From: Blautia sp. XA-2221
GTDB lineage: Bacteria > Bacillota > Clostridia > Lachnospirales > Lachnospiraceae
Assembly (NCBI RefSeq): GCF_028767025.1
Contig: NZ_JAJQXX010000004.1
Span: 1-64,000 of the forward strand
Direction of reading: 5' to 3'
Length of the DNA: 64,000 bases
The position numbers and the translations under genes are program-made. A model generated the notes under the pieces. The model did no database searches. It was not told where the DNA came from and worked only from the letters and a program-made list of their open reading frames with translations. Positions 35,752 to 44,000 of this stretch are shown here, in pieces (the first letter of the stretch is position 1; the number at the start of each line of letters is the position of its first letter).

Positions 35752-36546
35752 CTATTTTGTTCGATGGAAAAGAAGCTTCTCTGCATTCTGACCTGTAATG
35801 CGTATTACTTCCTCCGCTGAGATACCTTTCAGCTCTCCAATAGCCTGAGCCACATAAGGCAGGTTCAGAGAACTGTTTCTTTTTCCCCGATTCGGTTCAG
35901 GGCTTAAATACGGACTGTCTGTTTCCAGAACAAGCTGTTCAATAGGAGCATATTCTACAACTTCTTTTAACTTTTTGCCATTCTTAAAGGTCACTACACC
36001 TCCGATTCCAAGGTATAATCCCATATTCAGGTACTGTTCTGCCATTTCTTTCCCATAAGAAAAACAGTGGATGATTCCGCCGTACATGCCTTCATCCATA
36101 TATTCTTTCACAATGTCAAGAGTGTCTTTTGCAGCATCTCTGCTGTGGATCATAAACGGAAGCTTCTCTTCTCTGGCAATGTCCATCTGAGCGCGGAACA
36201 TTTTTTTCTGGATTTTATGCTCTGCCTCTTCTTTATGCCAGTAATAATCCAGTCCGATCTCACCAATGGCAAGGATCTTTTCTCTGCGGGAAAGCTCCCG
36301 GATTTCATTTAATGTCTGCTCGGTCATTTTATCCGCATCATCCGGATGCACCCCGACTGCGCCGTAAACAAAAGGATATTCTTCTGTAAGCGCAACTGTG
36401 CGCCCAAACTCTCCTATAGAAGCGCAAACATTTACCACGGTACCGATCCCATTCTCTTCAAAAGAACTTAAAAGCGCGTTTCTGTCCTCTGCAAAAGCCT
36501 CATCATCATAATGTGCATGCGTCTCAAAAATACTGTATGTTTTCAT
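35752..36546 (-). CDS. tatD: TatD family metal-dependent hydrolase
   Basis: 264 residues, TIM-barrel hydrolase with the metal ligands H10-A-H12, GEIGLDYYW, MIHSRDA, IIHCFSYG and ETDSPYLSP. TatD proteins have 3'-5' DNase activity linked to DNA repair. The start overlaps the MOSC stop by four bases, so it is the last gene of the moa transcript. Confidence 0.93.
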   Translation of the reverse strand: MKTYSIFETHAHYDDEAFAEDRNALLSSFEENGIGTVVNVCASIGEFGRTVALTEEYPFVYGAVGVHPDDADKMTEQTLNEIRELSRREKILAIGEIGLDYYWHKEEAEHKIQKKMFRAQMDIAREEKLPFMIHSRDAAKDTLDIVKEYMDEGMYGGIIHCFSYGKEMAEQYLNMGLYLGIGGVVTFKNGKKLKEVVEYAPIEQLVLETDSPYLSPEPNRGKRNSSLNLPYVAQAIGELKGISAEEVIRITGQNAEKLLFHRTK

Positions 36547-36989
36547 TCATCCTGTTCCTTTTCACAACACAGAAACTCGTCTCCCGGGCGGATCACACCG
36601 CCATGAATCACTTTTGTAAATACGCCCTCTCTTGGCATAATGCAGTCTCCCATAGCCTGAAAAATTGCACAACCATGATGGCATTTTTTGCCGATCTGAG
36701 TCATTTCCAAAATTACGTCATTACAGCGGAATCTTGTACCTACGGGCATGGAAGCAAAGTCAAATCCCTCTACAATGATATTTTCTCCAAAGGCTCCGTC
36801 TGGCACCTCTGCGCCTCTTGCCCGGAAAGCCTCGATCTTATCATAGGAAAGAAGGCTTACCTGCCTGTGCCACTTTCCGGCATGGGCATCCCCTTTGATT
36901 CCCCAGTCCTCAATAAACTCCGCTTCCTGTACACTGTGTTTCTGTGTGCCTTTCTCCTCACTGATACAAATTGCTATAACTTTTCCCAT
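36543..36989 (-). CDS. MOSC domain protein
   Basis: 148 residues of the MOSC fold (molybdenum cofactor sulfurase C-terminal type). The N-terminal VIAICISEEKG, GIKGDAHAGKWHRQVSLLS and ENI motifs are typical, and the conserved Cys lies in IGKKCHHGCAIFQ. Stand-alone MOSC proteins are thought to carry sulfur or handle Moco. Located within the moaC-moaA-mog operon, 85 bases after mog. Confidence 0.9.
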   Translation of the reverse strand: MGKVIAICISEEKGTQKHSVQEAEFIEDWGIKGDAHAGKWHRQVSLLSYDKIEAFRARGAEVPDGAFGENIIVEGFDFASMPVGTRFRCNDVILEMTQIGKKCHHGCAIFQAMGDCIMPREGVFTKVIHGGVIRPGDEFLCCEKEQDE

Positions 36990-37074
36990 TATTCATTACC
37001 TTCTTTATTATAATCATTTCCCCTGTAAAACCACTTCAAATCTTTCAGGTCCCCGGGTTCTGCCCGGAAATATT

Positions 37075-37566
37075 TTACTTCCGGGCGCAGTCAGATGCTT
37101 CTCCCGTAAGGATTTCAATCCCATGCTCCAGCGAATCAATAATATATTCCAGGCTTTCCCGTACTGCTTTAGGACTTCCGGGAAGATTGATGACAAGTGT
37201 TTTTTTACGGATTCCTGCTGTGGCCCGGCTGAGCATTGCCCTCTTTGTAATAGTCATACTGTAAGCCCGCATAGCCTCCGGAATTCCCGGAACCCTCCGC
37301 TCAATAATATCCTCGGTTGCTTCCGGCATAATATCTCTCTCCGAAAATCCTGTGCCGCCTGTAGTAAGGATCAGCTCCGCCAGTCCCTGATCCGCGATTT
37401 CTTTCATTTTATTACTCAGCATTTCTCTGTCATCAGGAAGAATATCCATAGCCACCACCTGGTAGCCTTCTCTTTCCAGAATTTCACGGATTGCCGGTCC
37501 GCTTAAATCTTCCCGCTCGCCCCGATAACCGGAATCACTTGATGTTATGATTGCTGCCCGCTTCAT
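37075..37566 (-). CDS. MogA/MoaB family molybdopterin adenylyltransferase
   Basis: 163 residues of the MoCF-binding fold: ITSSDSGYRGEREDLSGPAI, LTTGGTGFSERDIMPEAT with the TTGGTG nucleotide motif and LVINLPGSPKAVRESL. It adenylates molybdopterin before Mo insertion. Starts two bases after moaA stop on the same transcript. Whether it is better named moaB or mogA is unclear from sequence, so no symbol is given. Confidence 0.92.
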   Translation of the reverse strand: MKRAAIITSSDSGYRGEREDLSGPAIREILEREGYQVVAMDILPDDREMLSNKMKEIADQGLAELILTTGGTGFSERDIMPEATEDIIERRVPGIPEAMRAYSMTITKRAMLSRATAGIRKKTLVINLPGSPKAVRESLEYIIDSLEHGIEILTGEASDCARK

Positions 37567-37568
37567 GT

Positions 37569-38549
37569 TTACCCTCCTATCTGAGACATACAGAGTTTTT
37601 CTGTATCGTCTGCCTTTGCCTTTTCCAGAAACTGATGTCCGTCCGGCTTCTGATCCAGCGCCTCCAGGATCGCTTCCTGCAATTCCTCATCTGTACAGCC
37701 GTTTCTTATGATCTCTCTTAAATCCTTTCCTGCCGAATACTGCAGACAGGTTTTCAGATATCCCTGAGAGGTCAGACGGATGCGATTGCATTCTTTACAG
37801 AACTTATGACTGACTGCACTGATAAAGCCCAATTTTCCTGCAAAGCCCTCTACCTCATAATATCTGGACGGCCCGTTTCCAAGAGGCTCCCCCCGATAAA
37901 CTGTAAGAGGTCCAAAACGATTTTCCAAAAGCTCTGTCAGTTCCTTTTCTGACATACCCTTAAATGCCATACCGCATCCAATTGGCATCATTTCAATAAA
38001 ACGCACATGAACCGGATATTTCCGGGCAAGCTCTGCAATCTCGCAGAGATCCTGTCCCTCTATTCCCAGAGGAACACAGTTGATCTTCACGGAAATACCC
38101 GGATATCGCAGAGCCTCCTGAATCCCCTCCAGAGCCTCATTTAAAAGATCTCTTCTTGTGATCTTCTGAAAACAGTTTCTGTTCAGAGTATCCAGACTGA
38201 TGTTCACTGCATCCAGCCCCGCTTCTGCCAGCTCCTTCATCTGAGCCTTCAAAAGAGTACCATTGGTAGTCAGCGTTACTTTTTTGATACCCGGTATCTC
38301 CCTGATCTTACATACCAGCTCCGGCATCCTGGCATGAACCAGAGGTTCTCCTCCGGTAAGCTTGATCCTGGTAATCCCAAGCTTTGCCATGACCCGGCTG
38401 ATCCTTATGATTTCTTCCTCCTGGAGAATCTGGCTCCGCTCCACCAGCTTGACACCGTTTTCCGGCATACAGTAAATACAGCGGAGATTACAGCGGTCTG
38501 TCACCGAAATCCGAAGATAATCTATCGTTCTTCCACAACGGTCTATCAT
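37569..38549 (-). CDS. moaA: GTP 3',8-cyclase
   Basis: Radical SAM enzyme for the first step of molybdenum cofactor synthesis. 326 residues with the CxxxCxxC cluster at Cys20, Cys24 and Cys27, TGGEPLV, and the second 4Fe-4S cluster in FCKECNRIRLTSQGYLKTCL. The usual C-terminal GG pair is present (SQIGG). It overlaps moaC by four bases. Confidence 0.96.
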   Translation of the reverse strand: MIDRCGRTIDYLRISVTDRCNLRCIYCMPENGVKLVERSQILQEEEIIRISRVMAKLGITRIKLTGGEPLVHARMPELVCKIREIPGIKKVTLTTNGTLLKAQMKELAEAGLDAVNISLDTLNRNCFQKITRRDLLNEALEGIQEALRYPGISVKINCVPLGIEGQDLCEIAELARKYPVHVRFIEMMPIGCGMAFKGMSEKELTELLENRFGPLTVYRGEPLGNGPSRYYEVEGFAGKLGFISAVSHKFCKECNRIRLTSQGYLKTCLQYSAGKDLREIIRNGCTDEELQEAILEALDQKPDGHQFLEKAKADDTEKLCMSQIGG

Positions 38550-39031
38550 TTGTCCTCAAAGCGGAAATCTCCGCTTTTTCCTCCTGTTTTTTCTACAAGG
38601 TGGATCCCTGACATTACCATATGTTTATCAATAGCCTTACACATATCATAAATTGTCAGAAGCGCTGTCTGTACTCCTGTCAGAGCCTCCATCTCCACTC
38701 CGGTTCTGCCCTCTGTTTTTACCGTACAGTAAGCGTGGATCCAACTGTTTTCCTGATCCAGTTCAAAATCAACTGCACACTTCTGAATGGGAAGCGGATG
38801 ACACATGGGAATCAGAGAAGAGGTCTGCTTTACACCCATAATCCCCGCCACTCTGGCTACACCGAGAACATCGCCTTTTTTTACATTACCGCCTGTAACT
38901 GCCGCCATGATTTCTGCTCCTACAGAAATATAGCCTGTAGCCACAGCTGTCCGAAACGTGGGTTCCTTACCGGAAACGTCCACCATTACCGCATTACCTT
39001 TATGATCAAAATGGCTGAATTCTTTCCCCAT
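38546..39031 (-). CDS. moaC: Cyclic pyranopterin monophosphate synthase
   Basis: 161 residues. Converts the MoaA product to cPMP. Conserved: TSSLIPMCHPLPI with the catalytic His, VKTEGRTGVEMEALTGVQTALLTIYDMCKA given here by its GVEMEALTG core, and KTGGKSG. First gene of the moaC-moaA-mog-MOSC-tatD transcript, with AAGGAGG before the ATG. No moaD, moaE or moeA is in the window. Confidence 0.96.
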   Translation of the reverse strand: MGKEFSHFDHKGNAVMVDVSGKEPTFRTAVATGYISVGAEIMAAVTGGNVKKGDVLGVARVAGIMGVKQTSSLIPMCHPLPIQKCAVDFELDQENSWIHAYCTVKTEGRTGVEMEALTGVQTALLTIYDMCKAIDKHMVMSGIHLVEKTGGKSGDFRFEDK

Positions 39032-39057
39032 AGATACATCCTCCTTATACTTCCTCT

Positions 39058-39086
39058 AGTATAGAAAATTTAAAGAGGTACGTCAA
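39058..39086 (-). promoter_or_regulatory. Sigma-A promoter of the moaC operon
   Basis: On the minus strand TTGACG (39081-39086), 17 bp and TATACT (39058-39063). It lies between the metG terminator and moaC. No Moco riboswitch is visible; the leader is only about 20 bases. Confidence 0.8.
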
Positions 39087-39099
39087 GCAGAGCAATATA

Positions 39100-39122
39100 G
39101 AAAACGGACTCCGAAGAGTCCG
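39100..39122 (-). terminator. Rho-independent terminator of metG
   Basis: CGGACTC and GAGTCCG form a perfect 7-bp stem with a TTCG tetraloop on the minus strand, followed by TTTTC. About 25 bases after metG. Confidence 0.88.
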
Positions 39123-39148
39123 CAATCCATTACATCATAATATTTTTA

Positions 39149-41098
39149 TCAGCAGATTTCTGCTCCTGCCGGCATGTTTTTCTCCGGTGTCATAAGCGCA
39201 AGATTTCCTTCTGCATCCTCTGCGCAGAGAATCATTCCCTCGCTCATAACTCCCGCAAGCTTCGCAGGCTTCAGGTTGGTAACTACCATAACTTTTTTGC
39301 CTACCATTTCCTCAGGTGTATAATGAGCTTTGATTCCAGATACAATCTGGCGTACCTGGCTTCCGATCTTCACCTGAGAGCAAAGAAGCTTTTTGGATTT
39401 TTTTACTGCCTCGCAGGCAATGATCTCTCCAACCTGGAACTGCAGTTTCTCAAAGTCTTCAAAAGTAATCTCTGCTTTTGGCTCAATATCAATTCCCGGT
39501 TCCTCTTCCTTCTCTTCCTGTACCGGAGGATGAAGCTTTTCAACCTTTTCCATTACCTCTTTAAGATCAAGACGGGCAAACAGAATTTCCGGTTTTTCTA
39601 CAACCTTATTGCCGGACGGATACTGTCCAAAGGTATCCAGAGATTCAAAGCTGCGTTTTTCAGCATTGAGCTGAGTCAGAATACGTTCTGTAGTCTCCGG
39701 CATAAATGCTTCCAGAAGAGCTGCTCCTATGGTAATTCCCTCTACAAGATTGTAAAGAACAGTAGCAAGACGATCCTGCTTGTCCTCTTCCTTTGCAAGA
39801 GCCCACGGCATTGTTTCATCAATGTATTTGTTCAGGCGCTTAAAGAGACTGAATACTTCTGTCATGGCATCTGCCACACGAAGCTTCTCCATCCTGGCCG
39901 CAACCTTACCCGGCGCTGCCAGTACAAAAGCTTTCATATCGTCATCAACAGGTTCTGTTACATTTTTGTTTTCCACTACGCCGCCAAAATATTTATTGGA
40001 CATAGAAATAGTACGATTTACAAGATTTCCCAGAGTATTGGCAAGCTCGGAGTTGAGACGCTCCACCATCAGTTCCCAGGTGATCACACCGTCATTCTCA
40101 AACGGCATCTCATGAAGCACAAAATAACGAACTGCATCTACGCCAAAGAAATCAACAAGCTCATCTGCATAAAGCACATTTCCCTTGGATTTACTCATTT
40201 TGCCATCACCCTGTAACAGCCACGGATGTCCAAATACCTGCTTGGGAAGCGGAAGATCCAGTGACATCAGGAAGATCGGCCAGTAAATTGTATGGAAACG
40301 GATAATATCCTTACCGATCAGATGAAGGTCTGCCGGCCACAGCTTGCCAAACTGCTCTGTGCTGTCGCCGTCACAGTCATATCCGATTCCTGTGATATAG
40401 TTTGTAAGAGCGTCAAGCCATACATAAACAACATGCTTCGGATCAAAATCTACCGGAATTCCCCATTTAAAAGAAGTTCTGGAAACACAGAGATCCTGAA
40501 GTCCCGGAAGAAGGAAGTTGTTCATCATCTCGTTTTTACGGGACTCCGGCTGGATAAACTCCGGATGTGTCTTGATATGCTCGATAAGACGGTCTGCATA
40601 TTTGCTCATTTTAAAGAAATATGCCTCTTCTTTAGCCGGAATACAAGGACGTCCGCAGTCAGGACATTTACCGTCTACAAGCTGGCTTTCTGTAAAGAAA
40701 GACTCGCAGGGAGTACAGTACATTCCCTCATAATGACCCTTGTAAATGTCGCCCTTTGCATACATTTTTTTGAAGATTTTCTGAACCTGCTTCTCATGGT
40801 CTTCATCTGTTGTACGGATGAATTTGTCATAGGAAGTGTTCATCAGATCCCAGATATTTTTGATCTCACCGGATACATTATCAACAAATTCTTTCGGTGT
40901 AATGCCTGCTTCTGCTGCTTTCAGTTCAATTTTCTGACCATGCTCATCTGTTCCTGTCTGGAAAAAAACATCATAGCCTTCCAGTCTTTTATAGCGGGCA
41001 ATGGCATCCGCCAGAACAGCCTCGTAGGTATTTCCGATATGAGGTTTACCGGAAGTATAAGCAATGGCTGTTGTAATATAATACTTCTGTTTTTCCAT
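39149..41098 (-). CDS. metG: Methionyl-tRNA synthetase
   Basis: 649 residues from the ATG at 41098, which has AGGAGG upstream; the frame is open further but the extension lacks homology. The class I motifs are HIGN at about 19-22 and KMSKS. A zinc knuckle CTPCESFF...KCPDCGRPC marks the four-Cys form. The anticodon domain is followed by a C-terminal tRNA-binding OB domain (ITFEDFEKLQFQVGEII, about 545-649). I see no T-box leader. Confidence 0.97.
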   Translation of the reverse strand: MEKQKYYITTAIAYTSGKPHIGNTYEAVLADAIARYKRLEGYDVFFQTGTDEHGQKIELKAAEAGITPKEFVDNVSGEIKNIWDLMNTSYDKFIRTTDEDHEKQVQKIFKKMYAKGDIYKGHYEGMYCTPCESFFTESQLVDGKCPDCGRPCIPAKEEAYFFKMSKYADRLIEHIKTHPEFIQPESRKNEMMNNFLLPGLQDLCVSRTSFKWGIPVDFDPKHVVYVWLDALTNYITGIGYDCDGDSTEQFGKLWPADLHLIGKDIIRFHTIYWPIFLMSLDLPLPKQVFGHPWLLQGDGKMSKSKGNVLYADELVDFFGVDAVRYFVLHEMPFENDGVITWELMVERLNSELANTLGNLVNRTISMSNKYFGGVVENKNVTEPVDDDMKAFVLAAPGKVAARMEKLRVADAMTEVFSLFKRLNKYIDETMPWALAKEEDKQDRLATVLYNLVEGITIGAALLEAFMPETTERILTQLNAEKRSFESLDTFGQYPSGNKVVEKPEILFARLDLKEVMEKVEKLHPPVQEEKEEEPGIDIEPKAEITFEDFEKLQFQVGEIIACEAVKKSKKLLCSQVKIGSQVRQIVSGIKAHYTPEEMVGKKVMVVTNLKPAKLAGVMSEGMILCAEDAEGNLALMTPEKNMPAGAEIC

Positions 41099-41303
41099 TA
41101 TAAAAAATCCTCCTGGGGTATTTTGTAAATGATAAACTGCCGTTTCTGCCAGGCAGATATACCAATGCCTGACATGTACGAATTGCTCTTTAAATACTAG
41201 CATATTTAACTAGATTTAGCAAATTACATTTTCATGATTTCAGCAGAAAGTATCCCACAAATACACGGTCTGCAAAAGATAAACCAAAATTTATCCGAAC
41301 CAT

Positions 41304-42287
41304 TTACTGTGGTCTGCCTTCTGACCTTTCAATATCCATGATCTCCTCTACGGTTGCCTCTGTTATTTCTGCAATCTCCTCATAAGAATACTGGTTTTTT
41401 GCCAGCATTTTCAGGATGATCTTTCTAATACCATCCTGGCGTCCCTCCTGACGCCCTTCCTCACGCCCTTCTTCTTTAAGATCCTCAAGAGCCTTACACA
41501 TATCAATTTTTTCCTCCTCTTCTCTGATCTTAAAATCACTTCCTGTCAGTATCTTTATAACCTGCCCCGCCTTCCTGTCCACAGACCAAAAATGAGGATC
41601 TGCAGTTACAATATCACGAAGCCTGTTTTTATCTTTTGAATATTTAATAAATAAAAGCACTTCCCGGAGACTGGTATGAAACTGATCCAGGCTTATATCC
41701 GGAATACTATATGGAGAAATCAGATTGATCCTGTAATCCGGAATATAGGATAAAAGTTCCGGATTTTTAGTCTCCATCATATCATGCAGACCCATTGGAG
41801 CATCCCATTCCTCTGGTCCAAAATGAATTACAAGGGTGATTACCGGAAAAAGTTTATCATCCTTATAAAATCCTGAAAGAAATTCTCCCGAACTGGCTTT
41901 TCGTTCCGGCTTCCCCCATGCGTTCAGATGCTGTCTGTGTCTCCTGCCTGTCATATCTACCTGGGATGCATATTGAAGAGAATCATAAATCATGGTCTTT
42001 ACCGGCATTGCATAATGAATCTCTGACTGATTCTCTACTCCCAAAAGAAGATATGTGGTACTTTCGTCCTGCATGGCTGTCAGACATTTAAAATTATCCC
42101 TGAATTTCTGTACAGGATAATTTTTGCCGTCTGCCAGATAAGGTATAGAAATCTCTGTAGTATCCACAGAATGCAGATTCTCCGGAAGAATCACCTGTTT
42201 TCCATGATATACAAAAAAATTAAATGCATCTGCAAAAATACAGGGATCATTCATGTAATCTTTTGTGATCGTGTCCTTTTTGCCCAT
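41304..42287 (-). CDS. Rpn family / PD-(D/E)XK nuclease-like protein (transposase_31 type)
   Basis: 327 residues from the ATG at 42287, which has GGTGGTG upstream. The N-terminal half resembles Rpn/transposase_31 nucleases: NDPCIFADAFNFFVY, QKFRDNFKC with the central acidic residue, and TYLLLGVENQSEIHYAMPVK, whose LGVENQ is the ExQ-type core. The C-terminus has the repeated EEGREEGRQEGRQDG element seen in this family, then a helical tail. Relatives promote RecA-independent recombination or act as phage defence nucleases. It is isolated, with no inverted repeats that would mark a current insertion. Confidence 0.85.
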   Translation of the reverse strand: MGKKDTITKDYMNDPCIFADAFNFFVYHGKQVILPENLHSVDTTEISIPYLADGKNYPVQKFRDNFKCLTAMQDESTTYLLLGVENQSEIHYAMPVKTMIYDSLQYASQVDMTGRRHRQHLNAWGKPERKASSGEFLSGFYKDDKLFPVITLVIHFGPEEWDAPMGLHDMMETKNPELLSYIPDYRINLISPYSIPDISLDQFHTSLREVLLFIKYSKDKNRLRDIVTADPHFWSVDRKAGQVIKILTGSDFKIREEEEKIDMCKALEDLKEEGREEGRQEGRQDGIRKIILKMLAKNQYSYEEIAEITEATVEEIMDIERSEGRPQ

Positions 42288-42722
42288 ATTTATCACCACC
42301 TGTTAAGATTTTATTACTGCATTCATAATATTCCTCAAAGTTTTATGAATGTTTATCTTAAGTAAGCGGCTCCATAAAAAGCACTGATTTCATGGTAGCA
42401 TAATGTTCTATACAAAACAATTAAATAACCATAAATTTTCTCCGTCCAGGCTTACGAATATTGCAGTATATAGTGGCGCCATTGGTTTCTACATATGATC
42501 TTGAAATATAAAATGGCTCAGAATTTTGGAATTTCCATATATAAAACTTCATAAGAAACATCTGTATCCTTATTAAAAATTCCATCGCATAAAATGAAAA
42601 ATTAGCATAAAAACAGGTTTTATAAGGTCTGAGAAGTATTTTTTATTCTTCAACTGTCAAACTCCCGTACATTTTTTATTATACATATACTTTGAAACTA
42701 TTTTCTCTTTATAATCTTCAGA
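42288..42722. other. Intergenic region upstream of nagA with no gene seen
   Basis: About 435 bases, AT-rich, stop codons in all frames; no RNA gene or repeat recognised. It separates the divergent Rpn-like and nagA genes. The nagA promoter follows it. Confidence 0.6.
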
Positions 42723-42751
42723 TTGAATTAATTTTATCAAAGACTTATAAT
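42723..42751 (+). promoter_or_regulatory. Sigma-A promoter of nagA
   Basis: TTGAAT (42723-42728), 17 bp and a perfect TATAAT (42746-42751), about 45 bases before the start. No clear GntR-type operator was noticed. Confidence 0.75.
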
Positions 42752-42797
42752 AGAATCATCAACATAACTGCATCTTAAAAATCAAGGAGATAATATT

Positions 42798-43901
42798 ATG
42801 ATTATTAAAAACGGACTTGTATTTCAGGAAGACGGAAGCTTTGCAAAAAAAGATCTGTACATCGAAAATGGCAGACTGGTGGCTTCCGAGACAGAAGTAT
42901 CTGACAAAACCGAATATGACGCTGAAGGATTAAAAGTTCTTCCCGGACTGGTGGACGTTCACAGTCACGGCGCTTTTGGACATGATTTCTGTGATGCCGA
43001 CCCGGAAGGCCTGAAAGTGATCCTGAAATATGAAAAAGAGCACGGTATCACCTCCTACTGTCCTACTTCCATGACACTGGCAAAGGACAGACTTATGGAT
43101 ATCTTTGCCACTGCAACAAAAGTAGAACCGGATGATAAGCTTGCCCGCATTATCGGCGTTAATATGGAAGGCCCACTCATTGATATTGCCAAAAAAGGCG
43201 CTCAGGCTGCTGAGTATATCAGTGTTCCTGACGTATCTTTTTTCCGTCAGTGCAACGAAGCTTCCGGAAACCAGATCAAGCTGGTAACACTTGCTCCTAA
43301 TGTAGACCGGGCCTTTGAATTTATTCAGGCTGCTAAGGATGAAGTCGTGATTTCCATCGGACATACCACAGCAGATTACGACTGCGCCAGAAAAGCTATG
43401 GAGCTGGGCGTAAATCATGTGACTCATCTTTATAATGCCATGCCTCCGTTTGCTCACAGAGATCCTGGTGTAATCGGAGCTGCATGTGACAGCGATGACT
43501 GTATGGTAGAACTGATCTGCGACGGTTTCCACATCCACGGAAGCGTTGTCCGCGCCACCTTTAAAATGTTTGGCGACGAGCGTGTAGTTCTGATCAGCGA
43601 CTCCATGATGGCTACCGGAATGGAAAACGGAACCTATGAGCTGGGCGGCCAGGAAGTTACCATGAAAGACCGTCTGGCAACTCTGTCTAACGGCACCATT
43701 GCCGGATCTGCAACAAACCTTTTTGACTGCATGAAAAAAGCCATGGAATTCGGTATCCCTGAATCCACAGCTATTTTTGCAGCTACCAGAAATCCGGCAA
43801 AAAGCATTAAGGTCTACGACCAGGTAGGCTCCATCACCCCCGGCAAGTATGCAGACCTTCTGCTTGTAGACAACGACTACAATCTTGTAAAAGTATTCTG
43901 A
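42798..43901 (+). CDS. nagA: N-acetylglucosamine-6-phosphate deacetylase
   Basis: Removes acetate from GlcNAc-6-P, feeding amino sugars into glycolysis or wall synthesis. 367 residues, amidohydrolase fold: VDVHSHG with His55 and His57, NMEGPLI with the metal Glu, SIGHTTADY, VTHLYNAMPPF and the catalytic Asp in LISDSMMATG. The start has AAGGAG upstream. No nagB adjoins it; the transcript is monocistronic. Confidence 0.96.
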   Translation: MIIKNGLVFQEDGSFAKKDLYIENGRLVASETEVSDKTEYDAEGLKVLPGLVDVHSHGAFGHDFCDADPEGLKVILKYEKEHGITSYCPTSMTLAKDRLMDIFATATKVEPDDKLARIIGVNMEGPLIDIAKKGAQAAEYISVPDVSFFRQCNEASGNQIKLVTLAPNVDRAFEFIQAAKDEVVISIGHTTADYDCARKAMELGVNHVTHLYNAMPPFAHRDPGVIGAACDSDDCMVELICDGFHIHGSVVRATFKMFGDERVVLISDSMMATGMENGTYELGGQEVTMKDRLATLSNGTIAGSATNLFDCMKKAMEFGIPESTAIFAATRNPAKSIKVYDQVGSITPGKYADLLLVDNDYNLVKVF

Positions 43902-43911
43902 TATTATAAAA

Positions 43912-43947
43912 CAGCCTCCGGCATCACAGATACCGGGGGCTATTTTT
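43912..43947 (+). terminator. Rho-independent terminator of nagA
   Basis: AGCCTCCGG and CCGGGGGCT pair with one mismatch and an 11-base loop, then ATTTTT. Lies just past the nagA stop. Confidence 0.85.
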
Positions 43948-44000
43948 ATCTTTTGTTTTTTATATGGCTCTTTTCACTGCCACAGCCATATCGAAAAATG

